DNA from: Rhodanobacter sp. B04
GTDB lineage: Bacteria; Pseudomonadota; Gammaproteobacteria; Xanthomonadales; Rhodanobacteraceae
Length of the DNA stretch: 64,000 nt
NCBI RefSeq assembly: GCF_002001125.1
Contig: NZ_MUNV01000006.1
Span: 390,352-454,351, forward strand
Reading direction: 5' to 3'
Under the pieces are notes generated by a model. The model saw only the letters and a list, made by a program, of their open reading frames with translations, did not search any database and was not told the DNA's origin. Shown piece by piece: positions 43,662 through 53,457 of the stretch. Both the position numbers and the translations under genes were made by a program. Positions within the stretch are counted from its first letter, which is position 1. Every line of letters starts with the position of its first letter.

Positions 43662-43731
43662 GTCCGTGCTGGTCCGTTGTAAGCCAGAGAAATTGCGGGT
43701 ACCGTTGTGGGTATCAAAGCCCGATACCCGC
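43662..43731 (+). promoter_or_regulatory. Nested direct and inverted repeats before the integrase gene
   Basis: GTCCGT occurs at 43662-43667 and 43672-43677; GCGGGTA at 43695-43701; GGGTATC at 43709-43715 with its inverse GATACCC at 43723-43729, ending five bases before the integrase ATG. The pattern is common upstream of this integrase type. It could hold integrase arm sites, the left attachment site or an autoregulatory operator. The 43436-43628 part of the gap shows nothing recognisable. Confidence 0.45.
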
Positions 43732-43734
43732 ACC

Positions 43735-45030
43735 ATGTCGCTGACTGACGCCAAGATCCGCAACACCAAACCTGGTCCGAAACCTATCAAGCTGGCGGAT
43801 GGTGGTGGCCTCTATCTAGAAGTGCGCTCGACCGGGACGAAGCTCTGGCGTTTCCGCTATCGCATCGTGGGCAAGGAGAACGTCTTTGCTATTGGTGAGT
43901 ACCCGAGCATCGCCCTTGCCGAGGCGCGCACCGAGCACGGCAAGGCGCGGGCGCTCGTCAAGCAAGGCATTCACCCTTCACACAACCGACAGGCCGAACG
44001 GCTATCGAACCATGCGGCGAATGCGAACACGTTCGAAGGTGTTGCTAAGGAGTGGATTTCCAAGAAGTCTCCCGGGTGGACGCCGTACTACCTGCGTCAG
44101 GTGGAGCGGTTCCTGGGGTCAGATGTATTTCCCCATGTGGGTAGGTTGCCGATTCGCAGCGTATCGGCGGCACATCTGCTTGAAATCATCCGTCGCATCG
44201 AAGGGCGCGGAGCCGAGACGGTTGCCTTGTTGGTTCGCCAGTGGTCTTCGGCCATCTTTAGGTACGCCGTTGCCACACTGCGCGCCGATGGCGATCCCGC
44301 CGCTGCATTGAAAGGGGCCATTCATCGCCCGAAGGTCGAACATCACAAGCCGCTTTCATGCAATCAGATCGTCGACTTCACCAAAGCGTTGGGAAAGTAC
44401 GGTGGGTATCGCACAACCGTAATCGCACTACGACTGATGCTGCTTACCTTTGTTCGAACTGTCGAACTTCGCAAGGCTGAGTGGTCGGAGTTCAACCTGG
44501 ACAACGCCGAGTGGCGGATACCCGCAGAGCGTATGAAGATGCGGGAACCGCACATCGTTCCATTGTCAAAGCAGGCGGTCTGTCTGTTGCGTGAGTTGAA
44601 GACCTATACGGGAGGGCGCGATGTGTTGTTCCCGAACTATCGCAGGCCAAAGGAGTGCATGACTGCCACGACCTTGAATCGCGCACTGGAGCGCATGGGA
44701 TTCAATGGCAAGGACAGCATCGGTTTCTCGGCTCACGGCTTCCGCGCTACGGCGTCGACCATCCTCAATGAGATGGGCTATCGCTCAGATGTGATCGAGC
44801 GTCAGCTGGCGCACGCCGAACGCGACAAGGTGCGTGCGAGCTACAACCATGCTGAGTACATGGCGGAGCGGATAGCAATGATGCAGGAGTGGGCGGACTT
44901 CCTGGTTGACCCGATGCGCAGTGTTAGAAAAGGTGCTGCGTCTCGAAAGGCCAAATCTGATTTAACTGCAAAACGTCAGCTATCTACCCACCGTCGCCAA
45001 CCAGGTGTCCATTCCCGGCATCAAACCTGA
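43735..45030 (+). CDS. Tyrosine site-specific integrase, P4 type
   Basis: A 431-residue integrase. The N-terminal arm-binding domain starts SLTDAKIRNTKPGPKPIKL and contains LADGGGLYLEVRSTGTK. The catalytic domain has the tetrad R241 (FVRTVELR), H334 and R337 (AHGFRATAST), then LAHAERDKVRASYNHAEY with nucleophile Y370. It would excise and integrate the element. Its last 40 residues are not like the family: they run through sequence that on the minus strand resembles a gene remnant, so the original C terminus seems altered by a rearrangement. ATG 43735 is chosen since the upstream in-frame part lies in the repeat region. Confidence 0.92.
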   Translation: MSLTDAKIRNTKPGPKPIKLADGGGLYLEVRSTGTKLWRFRYRIVGKENVFAIGEYPSIALAEARTEHGKARALVKQGIHPSHNRQAERLSNHAANANTFEGVAKEWISKKSPGWTPYYLRQVERFLGSDVFPHVGRLPIRSVSAAHLLEIIRRIEGRGAETVALLVRQWSSAIFRYAVATLRADGDPAAALKGAIHRPKVEHHKPLSCNQIVDFTKALGKYGGYRTTVIALRLMLLTFVRTVELRKAEWSEFNLDNAEWRIPAERMKMREPHIVPLSKQAVCLLRELKTYTGGRDVLFPNYRRPKECMTATTLNRALERMGFNGKDSIGFSAHGFRATASTILNEMGYRSDVIERQLAHAERDKVRASYNHAEYMAERIAMMQEWADFLVDPMRSVRKGAASRKAKSDLTAKRQLSTHRRQPGVHSRHQT

Positions 45031-45162
45031 CCGCAAGCGCGAGGGGAGCCGCTGCGCCAGCGCGCGGCCATCGCTGGGATCGCGCAGGACCAGTTCGTCG
45101 GAAGCGTAGCGGTCGGGAAGGGCTTTCCTGTGGTGAGGGGAGCAGTGAATCCCGAAGCCATC
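44980..45162 (-). pseudogene. Gene remnant, antisense to the integrase tail
   Basis: On the minus strand a reading frame runs from a stop at 45163-45165 to TAG at 44980-44982 with no start codon. Its product reads DGFGIHCSPHHRKALPDRYA then SDELVLRDPSDGRALAQRL and ends MPGMDTWLATVGR. Amino-acid composition and G/C third positions look coding, unlike the overlapping integrase tail. It appears to be the 3' end of a lost gene; I do not recognise the family. Confidence 0.4.
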
Positions 45163-45287
45163 TCACCCCCGTGAGATAGCTGCGAGGGATCCTGGGGTTG
45201 AAACCGCGTTTGAAGCCGTATGCAGTCACCGCGCTAAGCCCTTGATCTGTCTCAGGTGGTTTGGCGCAGCTTTTTTTCATCTTCCAT

Positions 45288-45307
45288 TTTCACCTAAATA
45301 GGTGAAA
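45288..45307 (+). promoter_or_regulatory. Probable operator of the element's LexA repressor
   Basis: TTTCACC-TAAATA-GGTGAAA, a perfect 7-bp inverted repeat with a 6-base spacer, ends two bases before the ATG at 45310. Position directly before a LexA-type gene that leads the imuA-imuB-dnaE2 operon suggests autoregulation of the whole cassette. It differs from the classical CTGT-N8-ACAG box. Confidence 0.7.
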
Positions 45308-45309
45308 CT

Positions 45310-45939
45310 ATGCGAGTCATGACCATCCAGATCACCCAGCGTCAATTGAACGTCCTCGCTTTCATCCGCGCCCGGATTGAGCGGGATGGACAGGCGCCCA
45401 CGCTTGAAGAAATCGGCGACGCACTGAGCATCGGCAACGTCAGTGCGGTGCTCAAACACGTCCGTTCGCTCGAAGCGAAAGGTCGGCTGACGATCGAACC
45501 CAGCCATGCCCGCGGTATCCGACTGGTGCGCGAATCCGATCCCTTGGATGCCGACACGCTGGAACTGCCGCTGATTGGTCGCATTGCGGCCGGCGAGCCC
45601 CTGTTTTCGGAGTCACGGGTCGATCGCAGCCTGCGTGTGTCCCGTTCGCTGTTTCGGTTGCGACCGGACTACCTGGTGAAGGTGGTGGGCGATTCGATGC
45701 GCGACGAAGGCATCCTTGACGGTGATCTGGTTGCAGTGCACGCCACGCCGGTGGCCCGTCATGGCCAAGTGGTCGCCGCGCGTGTGGATGGCGACCGTTT
45801 CACGATCAAGCGGCTGCACTGGAAGGGCGATGTGATCCGGTTGATGCCGAACAGTCCGGGCTTCAAACCCATTGACGTGGATCCCACCGAAGACTTCGCC
45901 ATCGAAGGATTGTTTGCGGGCTTGCTGCGGGGTAGCTGA
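45310..45939 (+). CDS. lexA2: LexA-type repressor (second LexA, mutasome-linked)
   Basis: A 209-residue LexA. The winged-helix N domain (ITQRQLNVLAFIRARI...APTLEEIGDALSIGNVSAVLKHVRSLEAKGRL) is followed by the autocleavage site A94-G95 in RIAAGEP, Ser129 in VVGDSMRDEGILDGD and Lys167 in DRFTIKRL, the serine-lysine dyad of RecA*-stimulated self-cleavage. Divergence of the recognition helix (SAVLKHVRSLEAKG) from E. coli LexA fits the non-standard operator found before the gene. It heads an operon with imuA, imuB and dnaE2. An alternative start is ATG 45319, as the 45310 ATG has almost no ribosome site. Confidence 0.93.
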   Translation: MRVMTIQITQRQLNVLAFIRARIERDGQAPTLEEIGDALSIGNVSAVLKHVRSLEAKGRLTIEPSHARGIRLVRESDPLDADTLELPLIGRIAAGEPLFSESRVDRSLRVSRSLFRLRPDYLVKVVGDSMRDEGILDGDLVAVHATPVARHGQVVAARVDGDRFTIKRLHWKGDVIRLMPNSPGFKPIDVDPTEDFAIEGLFAGLLRGS

Positions 45940-46562
45940 TGAACGCCGTGGTCCCACTCTCTACGTTGCTCGATGCTCGTCAGGTCTGGCGTGGTCGTGC
46001 TCACGAGGTATCAGTCGGCGATCAGCCCACCGGTTGGTGTGCACTTGATGCAGTGTTGCCTGCAGGCGGGTGGCCCGAGGCTTCGTTGTCGGAAATCTTG
46101 TTGCCTGTCGGTGGGGTAGGTGAGCTTCGTCTCGTGCTGCCCACGCTTGCAAGGTTGACCCAAGGTCAGCGCAACGTCGTGATCGTGTCACCTCCGTATG
46201 CGCCGTGTGTCGCCGGCTGGCGCCAGCAAGGCGTTGACATGCGTCGTGTGGAATTCGTCGATGCTGGTGAGAAGGATGTGCTCTGGGCCACCGAGCAGTG
46301 CCTGGGATCGGGAAGCTGCGCCGCGGTGCTGGCATGGCCGCATCACGCTGACGATCGTGCTTTGCGGCGCCTGCAGGTGGCTGCGGTCACCGGGCAGGCG
46401 CTTGCTTTCGTGTTCCGTGACCGCTCCCACCTTTCCAACGCATCACCTGCCGCGCTGCGTCTGGAACTGGAAGCACCGCCCCGTCCGCAGATCTGGGTGC
46501 GTAAATGCCGAGGCGGGGCCGTACCCGCCCAGGCCATCCCGTTGCCGCGTTCTGTCCATTGA
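45939..46562 (+). CDS. imuA: ImuA (SulA/RecA-like mutasome protein)
   Basis: A 207-residue RecA-fold protein. Family features are the N-terminal VWRGRAHEVSVGDQPTGWCALDAVLPAGGWPEASLSEILLP-like region (in segments), the conserved LVLPTLARLTQGQRNVVIVSPPYAPC, and the C-terminal LRRLQVAAVTGQALAFVFRD. It lacks a good Walker A. ImuA (ImuA') assists the ImuB-DnaE2 translesion machine in SOS mutagenesis. Its ATG overlaps the lexA stop by one base (TGATG), and imuB follows after 12 bases. Confidence 0.88.
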   Translation: MNAVVPLSTLLDARQVWRGRAHEVSVGDQPTGWCALDAVLPAGGWPEASLSEILLPVGGVGELRLVLPTLARLTQGQRNVVIVSPPYAPCVAGWRQQGVDMRRVEFVDAGEKDVLWATEQCLGSGSCAAVLAWPHHADDRALRRLQVAAVTGQALAFVFRDRSHLSNASPAALRLELEAPPRPQIWVRKCRGGAVPAQAIPLPRSVH

Positions 46563-46574
46563 TGGCAACCAGAC

Positions 46575-47978
46575 ATGCTTTGGGCTTGTATCAAACTGCC
46601 GCATCTGGCGATGGATGGGATTCTCCGACGCCGTCCCACAGAGGGACCGTTGGTGCTCATCGACGGGCCGATCAACGCACGCACGATTGTTTCGGCCAAT
46701 GAGACCGCTCGCGCGGCAGGCTTGCATGTCGGGCAGCGGCTGAGCGCTGCGCAGGCACTCCTATCGCAGTTCGAAGCGATTCCGTATGACCGCGAGTCGG
46801 TGGAGCGTTGGCTCCACTTCCTGGCCGCCGTGGCTTACCGCTACAGCTCCGAGGTCAGCCTGCTGCCGCATGCGATCGTGCTGGAGGTCAGCAAAAGTAT
46901 GGGCCTGTTCGGGCCATGGCCACGCCTTGAATCCATGCTGCGCGCGGACTTCACCGATCTGGGGTTCCGTCATCGCATGGCGGCAGCGCCGACCGCTCAT
47001 GCCGCCCACGTGCTGACCACGGTTTCCGACGGGCAAGCGGTGTTATCCGTGGACAACCTGCGCAACGCCTTGCAGCGGGTACCGATCGCGAAGAGTCGCT
47101 TGCCCGCAAGCGCGATCGCAGCGCTGCCGAGCATGGGCATTCGTACGTTGGGCCAAGTGCTGGCGTTACCGCGCGATGGGCTGCGTCGCCGGTTCGGTGC
47201 GGAACTGCTGGCGTCACTGGATCGCCTAACTGGCGACCTGCCGTCGGGCCTGGAACTGTATCGGCCGCCGGACACATTCGACCTGCGTATTGAGTTGCTC
47301 CATGAGGTGGAGAACCAGTCCGCCCTGATCTTTCCGGTGCGGCGCATGGTCGATGATCTGGCCGCGTATCTCGCCGGTCGCGACGGCGGAGTGCAGCGCT
47401 TCTTGCTGCGCTTGGAACACCGCGAAGGTCGCTTCACGGATGTGCCCGTGGGCTTGCTTGCCTCGGAACGTGATGGTGCTCTGTTGTTCGAGTTCGCGCG
47501 TGGTCGGCTGGAACACGTGACGCTACCTGAGCCGGTGCTGGCGCTCCGCCTGATCGCCCGCGATCTGCCGGCGTTCGTGCCCGCGGGACGTGATCTGTTC
47601 GATGAGCGACCGGCTAATACGTTGCCGATCGAGCAGGTACGCGAACGGTTGCGCGCGCGGCTGGGCGATGGCGCGGTCTATCGGCTGGGCAGCACGCAGG
47701 ATCCGCGGCCTGAGCGTGCGCAACGCGAAGCCACGCACGATGAAGTGCCGATCGAGCCGCACCCACGCCCTACGTGGTTGCTTCCCCGTCCCATCCCCTT
47801 GCGCGGAGGGAACCCGATCATCCTGGCCGGTCCGGAACGCCTCGAAACGGGGTGGTGGGATGGCGGTGAGGTCTGCCGCGATTATTACGTCATCGAGACA
47901 TCGCTGGGGCAGGAGGCCTGGGCGTTCTGCGCACCCGACGAGCAGGCCGGCTGGATGATCCACGGGTGGTTCGCATGA
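46575..47978 (+). CDS. imuB: ImuB, inactive Y-family polymerase-like mutasome scaffold
   Basis: A 467-residue Y-family homologue. Motif I, normally VDMDAFYAS, reads [13 protein letters not shown] here, and the SLDE box is replaced by [14 protein letters not shown], so the metal-binding acids are missing and it cannot polymerise. The HhH/palm remains ([21 protein letters not shown]), with a long C-terminal tail that in characterised ImuBs binds the beta clamp and recruits DnaE2. Ends [16 protein letters not shown]...WMIHGWFA, a family signature. It overlaps dnaE2 by four bases. Confidence 0.92.
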   Translation: MLWACIKLPHLAMDGILRRRPTEGPLVLIDGPINARTIVSANETARAAGLHVGQRLSAAQALLSQFEAIPYDRESVERWLHFLAAVAYRYSSEVSLLPHAIVLEVSKSMGLFGPWPRLESMLRADFTDLGFRHRMAAAPTAHAAHVLTTVSDGQAVLSVDNLRNALQRVPIAKSRLPASAIAALPSMGIRTLGQVLALPRDGLRRRFGAELLASLDRLTGDLPSGLELYRPPDTFDLRIELLHEVENQSALIFPVRRMVDDLAAYLAGRDGGVQRFLLRLEHREGRFTDVPVGLLASERDGALLFEFARGRLEHVTLPEPVLALRLIARDLPAFVPAGRDLFDERPANTLPIEQVRERLRARLGDGAVYRLGSTQDPRPERAQREATHDEVPIEPHPRPTWLLPRPIPLRGGNPIILAGPERLETGWWDGGEVCRDYYVIETSLGQEAWAFCAPDEQAGWMIHGWFA

Positions 47979-50900
47979 CGGCCTACGCGGAGCTCCACTG
48001 CCTGTCGAACTTCTCCTTTGGCCGCGGCGCATCCAGCGCACGGGAACTGTTCGAGCGCGCGAAGACCTGTGGCTATGCCGCCTTGGCGATCACGGACGAG
48101 TGCTCGTTCGCCGGCATCGTCCGTGCGCTGGAAGCTTCACGCGAGACGGGCGTGCCGTTGATCGTCGGTTCGGAAATCAAGCTCGACGACGGGCCGAAGA
48201 TCGTCGTGCTGTGCGAAACGAAGGAGGGTTACACATCCCTCTGCGGTCTGATCACGCAGGGGCGCCGAGCTTCGGAGAAAGGCACTTACCGTTTGACGCG
48301 TGCTGACGTGGCCAGCGGCCTGCCGGGCACGCTGGTCCTGTGGGCGCCTGACTTGGTCGTCGACATGGACCACGGTCGCTGGGTGCGACAGACGTTCGGC
48401 GATCGCGCGTGGCTGGCCGTTGAGCTGCATCGCGGGCCGAACGACGCGCGGCGCGTACGTGAACTGGATGCTATCGGTCGCGAGGTCGGCTTGCCGCTGG
48501 TGGCGGCGGGCGACGTACACATGCACGTCCGGCGACGGCTGGCCTTGCAGCACACACTCACGGCGATCCGGCATCGCTTGCCGATTGCCGAAGCGGGCGG
48601 ATTAATCGCGCGCAATGGCGAACGACATCTGCGCCGTCGGCATGTACTCGCCAAGCTCTACCCCGAGGCCTTGCTCGACGAGAGCGCACGGATCGCTGCA
48701 CGCTGCACCTTCACGCTCGATGAGCTGCGCTACCGCTATCCGGCCGAACTCGTGCCGGAAGGCCATACCCCCACCAGCTGGTTGCGCCAGCTGGTCGAAG
48801 AGGGTGCACGGTGGCGCTGGCCCGAAGGCGTGTCGGAGAAAGTGCACAAGCAGCTAGAACACGAACTGGGGCTAGTCGAAGTGCTGCGCTACGAACCCTA
48901 CTTCCTCACCGTGCACGACATCGTGCGTTTTGCGCGCAGCCAGGGGATCCTGTGTCAGGGTAGGGGATCCGCGGCGAACTCCTCGGTGTGCTTCGCGCTC
49001 GGCGTGACCGAGGTCGACCCGATGAAGATGAGCCTGCTGGTCGAGCGGTTCATTTCGAAGGAGCGCAACGAGCCGCCCGACATCGACATCGATTTCGAGC
49101 ACGAGCGCCGCGAAGAGGTCATCCAGTACATCTACCGGAAGTATGGGCGGGAGCGTGCCGCTCTGGCGGCCACGGTCATCTGTTACCGTGGCAAGAGCGC
49201 CGTGAGGGACGTGGCTAAGGCCATGGGGCTGCCGCTGGATCAGGTCGACCAACTGAGCCAAGTGTTTGCGTGGTGGGACGGCGATGAATCACTCGCCGAG
49301 CGGTTGCGCGAACGAGGATTTGATCCCGAGAGCGCGGTCATCCGCCGCATCGTGAAGCTGACGGCGGAGATCCTGGACATGCCACGGCACCTGTCGCAGC
49401 ACATCGGCGGGTTCGTGATCTCCGATGCGCCACTGAGTGAGCTGGTGCCGGTGGAGAACGCCGCGATGCCCGACCGCACGATCATCGAATGGGACAAGGA
49501 CGACCTCGACACGATGAACCTTTTGAAGGTCGATTGTCTGGCCCTGGGCATGCTCACGTGCGTGCAGAAATGCTTGAACATGATGCGCGACCAGCGTGGA
49601 CAGGACTACTCGATGGCTACGTTGCCATCCGAAGACCCCGACACCTACGCCATGATCCAGCGGGCGGACACTGTGGGCGTGTTCCAGATCGAGTCACGGG
49701 CGCAAATGGCCATGCTGCCGCGACACCGCCCCGAGAACTTCTTCGATCTCGTGGTGCAAGTCGCAATCGTTCGACCCGGTCCTATCCAGGGCGACATGGT
49801 GCACCCGTATCTGCGGCGACGAAGGAAGGAGGAGCCGGTCGACTACCCCTCGGAAGAACTGAAGGAGGTCTTCGAACGCACCCTGGGCGTACCGTTGTTC
49901 CAGGAACAGGTCATGAAGCTGGCCATGATTGCGGCCGGCTACACCGCGGGGGAGGCGGATGGACTCAGGCGCGACATGGCCGCGTGGAAGCGGCGGGGCG
50001 GATTGGAGAAGCATCGCGAACGCATCCTGACCGGCATGACCGATCGCGGTTACACCACCGCCTTTGCCGAGAAGTTGTTCGAGCAGATCAAGGGCTTCGG
50101 GTCATATGGGTTCCCCGAATCACACGCGGCCAGCTTCGCGGGCATCGTCTATGCGAGCTGCTGGCTGAAGTGCCACGAGCCGGCGGCTTTCGCCTGTTCA
50201 CTGTTGAACAGCCAGCCCATGGGCTTCTATGCACCGAGCCAGATCGTTCAAGACGCCCGGCGCCATGACATCGACGTTTTTCCTATCGACGTGCAGTGCA
50301 GCGATTGGGACAACACACTCATCACCCGTGACGAAGAAGCTCCCGCGATTCAGCTTGGATTGCGTCAGGTACGCGGGTTCAGCGAAGAAGCTGCACTGCG
50401 GATCATGGCGGCTCGCGCGCCACGTCCGTTCGCAGACATCGCGGATCTCTGCGCGCGAGCGGCCGTGGACAAGCGTCACCAGGACTTGCTGGCGCAAGCC
50501 AGCGCGTTACGGGGTCTGTCGCGGCACCGGCACCACGCGCATTGGGAGGTAGCCGGTGTAGAGAAGCAGCTGCCTCTCTTCGGTAACATAAGTCCGGCGG
50601 AGATCGAGGTGGCATTGCCGAAGCCGACACAGGCCGAGGACACGCTGGCGGATTACGCGCGAACCGGCCTGACGCTGGGGGTGCACCCCATGGCGCAGAT
50701 CAGGAATCGGTTGCGCGCCGCTCGATGCACAGACTCGCGAACGCTGCGGAAGCGCCCCCACAACAGCTATGCGCGCGTTGCGGGCGTCGTCACCATGCGT
50801 CAGCGACCACAGACGGCCAGTGGGGTCACGTTCCTGACGATGGAAGACGAACACGGCATGATCAACGTCATCGTCTGGCGCGACGTCGCCGAAACTCACC

Positions 50901-51046
50901 GGCGGGTGTTACTGGAATCAGAGCTGCTCGGAATCGACGGACGTTGGGAGGCGGTCGATGGTGTATGTCATTTGATCGCCAGTCGCCTGCTCGACATGAG
51001 CGAGCTGCTCGGAGGTCTGGATGTGCGTTCGCGAGATTTTCATTGA
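47975..51046 (+). CDS. dnaE2: Error-prone DNA polymerase III alpha, DnaE2
   Basis: A 1023-residue C-family polymerase. The N-terminal PHP domain begins [18 protein letters not shown] and contains [11 protein letters not shown]. The polymerase core has [21 protein letters not shown] and the catalytic Asp cluster in [18 protein letters not shown] near residues 368-373, and a further Asp in [15 protein letters not shown]. HhH and OB-fold domains follow ([21 protein letters not shown]). DnaE2 has the reduced C terminus that distinguishes it from DnaE1 (no tau-binding domain). It performs translesion synthesis with ImuA and ImuB. ATG 47975 overlaps the imuB stop; a GTG at 47966 is the alternative. 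Confidence 0.95.
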   Translation: MTAYAELHCLSNFSFGRGASSARELFERAKTCGYAALAITDECSFAGIVRALEASRETGVPLIVGSEIKLDDGPKIVVLCETKEGYTSLCGLITQGRRASEKGTYRLTRADVASGLPGTLVLWAPDLVVDMDHGRWVRQTFGDRAWLAVELHRGPNDARRVRELDAIGREVGLPLVAAGDVHMHVRRRLALQHTLTAIRHRLPIAEAGGLIARNGERHLRRRHVLAKLYPEALLDESARIAARCTFTLDELRYRYPAELVPEGHTPTSWLRQLVEEGARWRWPEGVSEKVHKQLEHELGLVEVLRYEPYFLTVHDIVRFARSQGILCQGRGSAANSSVCFALGVTEVDPMKMSLLVERFISKERNEPPDIDIDFEHERREEVIQYIYRKYGRERAALAATVICYRGKSAVRDVAKAMGLPLDQVDQLSQVFAWWDGDESLAERLRERGFDPESAVIRRIVKLTAEILDMPRHLSQHIGGFVISDAPLSELVPVENAAMPDRTIIEWDKDDLDTMNLLKVDCLALGMLTCVQKCLNMMRDQRGQDYSMATLPSEDPDTYAMIQRADTVGVFQIESRAQMAMLPRHRPENFFDLVVQVAIVRPGPIQGDMVHPYLRRRRKEEPVDYPSEELKEVFERTLGVPLFQEQVMKLAMIAAGYTAGEADGLRRDMAAWKRRGGLEKHRERILTGMTDRGYTTAFAEKLFEQIKGFGSYGFPESHAASFAGIVYASCWLKCHEPAAFACSLLNSQPMGFYAPSQIVQDARRHDIDVFPIDVQCSDWDNTLITRDEEAPAIQLGLRQVRGFSEEAALRIMAARAPRPFADIADLCARAAVDKRHQDLLAQASALRGLSRHRHHAHWEVAGVEKQLPLFGNISPAEIEVALPKPTQAEDTLADYARTGLTLGVHPMAQIRNRLRAARCTDSRTLRKRPHNSYARVAGVVTMRQRPQTASGVTFLTMEDEHGMINVIVWRDVAETHRRVLLESELLGIDGRWEAVDGVCHLIASRLLDMSELLGGLDVRSRDFH

Positions 51047-51129
51047 GGCGTGGCACGCGTGTGCATACGCGCGCCTTGTGCGCAATTGCGTTAGCCTTCG
51101 TCCATAACAGCGCCTCATGGGATCGAGCT

Positions 51130-53457
51130 ATGCGCATCGAATTTGTTGAGATCGCCAACTTTAGAAAACTATTGTCGACCCGGGTGGGTTTATCTCCCGA
51201 AAGGACCGTTTTCGTTGGAGCCAACAACAGTGGAAAGACGTCGGCCATCACGGCGCTGCGTTATTTCCTTGTCGATAGAGAGCGATCAAGCTTTTGCTTC
51301 AACGACTTTACGCTCTCCCATTGGCCGACGATCAACGCGATGGGCGCCGCTTGGGAAGCAGAACATGTCGCGAACCAGCCGCTGCCCGAGCCTGAATGGG
51401 ATCATGTATTGCCGTTCCTCGACGTATGGCTTCATGTTGCCAACAATGAAGTTCACTACGTCCAGAAAATCCTGCCCACCCTCGACTGGGATGGCGGACG
51501 GTTGGGTGTGCGCATGCGGCTGGAGCCGAAGGACGCCGCGCAACTGCAGCACGAATATGTAACTGCAAGGTCCCAGGCGTTCGCGCTGCAGGTGGCCGGC
51601 GCCGCTCTGGCCGAACAGCAAGGCAAAGCTGCGGCCGAATTTCAGGTGGCAATTTGGCCGCAAAACCTTGTCGAGTTCCTGCAGCGCCGGCTCGCGGCGT
51701 TCTTCACGGTCAGGGCCTATGTGCTCGATCCGGCCGGCTGCGTCGATCCGGCGCATGGCGTTGCCAAACCGCAGGCGCTCAATGGAGGCGAGCCAATCGA
51801 TGGCGACCCGTTTCGCGGTCTTATTCGCATCGACGAGATCAGTGCCCAGCGCGGCTTCGGCGTGGCGGGTGAGGACAGTGGCGACGAGGCTGCCATCACC
51901 ATCATTGGATCGCGAAAACTATCAGTTCAGCTCCGCCAGTACTACACCCGCCATCTGGACCCTTATGAGAATCCGGATGCGCAAGACCTTCTTGCACTCA
52001 AGGCGATCGAGGAAGCCCAGAAAGCCTTCAATCTGCGACTTAGCGATGGCTTCAAGAGCCCGCTAAAAGAAATGCATAAGCTTGGCTATCCGGGCGTTAC
52101 GGACCCGAAGCTAAGCATTTCGACACGGCTGCGCCCCGTTGAAGGGCTGAACCACGACGCTGCCGTGCAGTTCGTCGTCCCCATCCATGACGGCGAAAAC
52201 GCTATGGATCTGTATCTCCCAGAGGATTCCAATGGGCTCGGTTACCAGAATCTCATCTCCATGGTCTTCCGCCTTATGGCCTTCCGGGACAGTTGGATGC
52301 GGGTTGGTAAGGCCAAGCACAAGGCTTCCGACGACACGATCATCCCACCTTTGCATTTAGTGCTGGTCGAAGAGCCCGAAGTGCATCTTCACACCCAGGT
52401 CCAGCAGGTTTTCATCCGCCAGGCGCACAAGATTCTGCGTAACCACGCCGATCTCGGCGGGAGCCCGAATTTCGTGACGCAGATGGTGGTTAGCACTCAT
52501 TCGAGCCATATCGCCCATGAGTGTGAATTTGATTCACTGCGCTATTTTCGCCGCCTACCGGGCGGCGAAAAGGCGATCCCGACCTCATGCGTCGTCAATT
52601 TGGAAAACGCGTTTGGGACCGACCTGGACACCAAGCGCTTCGTGACCCGCTACCTGCGCGTTACCCACTGCGACCTTTTCTTTGCCGATGCCGCTGTCCT
52701 GATCGAGGGCCCTGCCGAACGTATCCTCGTGCCCAACTTTGTAAATTATTATCCGGAGTTCGAGAAGCTTTCGGAGAGCTACATCACCTGGCTCGAAATC
52801 GGCGGAAGCCATGCCCACAAGCTGCGCAGCCTGATCGAGAAAATCGGTCTTACCACACTGGTCATCACCGATATCGATTCATGCAATGCCGCGGGCGCCA
52901 GCGCGCCGCCGGTACGTGGCGCGGGCTGCACGACCCGCAACACCACATTGCGGACGTGGTGGCCCGTCATTAATGACCTGGACCCGCTGCTCGACAGGCC
53001 CGAGAGCGAGAAGGTCAAGGTCCATGCAGACGAGAACTTCTCGTTGCGGGTTGCCTACCAGTCGCCTATCCAAGCGACATTCAAAGGTGCTACCGCCGAG
53101 GCGCTTTCCTATACTCTGGAAGACGCGATAGTGATGGCGAATCTCGGGCTGTTCGAGACATTGCCGGGAACTGGGCTCATTGCTAAGTTCCGCAACGCTA
53201 TCACCGCTAGTGCCGATCTGAATGCCCTGAGCGGGGCGCTCATGACCGCGCTCGAAGGTGGGGGAAAAGCTGAATTCGCGCTGGACCTACTCGAGATCGA
53301 GGCCCCACTTTCGCTGACCCCGCCGTCTTACATTCGTGAGGGCTTGCTGTGGCTGGCAGCCCAGCTTGAGCACAAACAGGTCGAGCTTGGGCTCGCTCAG
53401 ATGGTAGGCGAAGAAGGTGCCGAGGCGGCCGCTGCTCCTGAGGAGATAGCGGCATGA
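51130..53457 (+). CDS. OLD-family ATPase-TOPRIM nuclease (GajA-like)
   Basis: A 775-residue protein. The ABC-type ATPase domain has Walker A GANNSGKT (30-37), NFRKLL near the start, and Walker B LVLVEEPE (410-417). The TOPRIM nuclease has its catalytic Glu in VLIEGPAE (E526) and the DxD pair D581/D583 in VITDIDSC. A helical dimerisation insert separates the two halves of the ATPase. A 180-residue C-terminal extension ends in an Ala/Glu tail. It overlaps the UvrD-like helicase gene by four bases. This pairing is the architecture of class 2 OLD proteins and of the Gabija anti-phage system (GajA-GajB), although GajA is usually shorter (about 580). Start 51130; earlier in-frame sequence runs antisense to nothing useful. 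Confidence 0.9.
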   Translation: MRIEFVEIANFRKLLSTRVGLSPERTVFVGANNSGKTSAITALRYFLVDRERSSFCFNDFTLSHWPTINAMGAAWEAEHVANQPLPEPEWDHVLPFLDVWLHVANNEVHYVQKILPTLDWDGGRLGVRMRLEPKDAAQLQHEYVTARSQAFALQVAGAALAEQQGKAAAEFQVAIWPQNLVEFLQRRLAAFFTVRAYVLDPAGCVDPAHGVAKPQALNGGEPIDGDPFRGLIRIDEISAQRGFGVAGEDSGDEAAITIIGSRKLSVQLRQYYTRHLDPYENPDAQDLLALKAIEEAQKAFNLRLSDGFKSPLKEMHKLGYPGVTDPKLSISTRLRPVEGLNHDAAVQFVVPIHDGENAMDLYLPEDSNGLGYQNLISMVFRLMAFRDSWMRVGKAKHKASDDTIIPPLHLVLVEEPEVHLHTQVQQVFIRQAHKILRNHADLGGSPNFVTQMVVSTHSSHIAHECEFDSLRYFRRLPGGEKAIPTSCVVNLENAFGTDLDTKRFVTRYLRVTHCDLFFADAAVLIEGPAERILVPNFVNYYPEFEKLSESYITWLEIGGSHAHKLRSLIEKIGLTTLVITDIDSCNAAGASAPPVRGAGCTTRNTTLRTWWPVINDLDPLLDRPESEKVKVHADENFSLRVAYQSPIQATFKGATAEALSYTLEDAIVMANLGLFETLPGTGLIAKFRNAITASADLNALSGALMTALEGGGKAEFALDLLEIEAPLSLTPPSYIREGLLWLAAQLEHKQVELGLAQMVGEEGAEAAAAPEEIAA

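Noticed and set aside
43436..43734. tRNA or tmRNA attachment target left of the integrase
   Set aside because: No cloverleaf or TTCGA-type T-loop could be found; the site of insertion is unresolved.
50725..51129. Longer N terminus for the OLD-family nuclease (start near 50725)
   Set aside because: It overlaps the 3' end of dnaE2 in another frame with Arg/His-rich sequence; the conserved MRIEFVEIANFRKL start lies at 51130.
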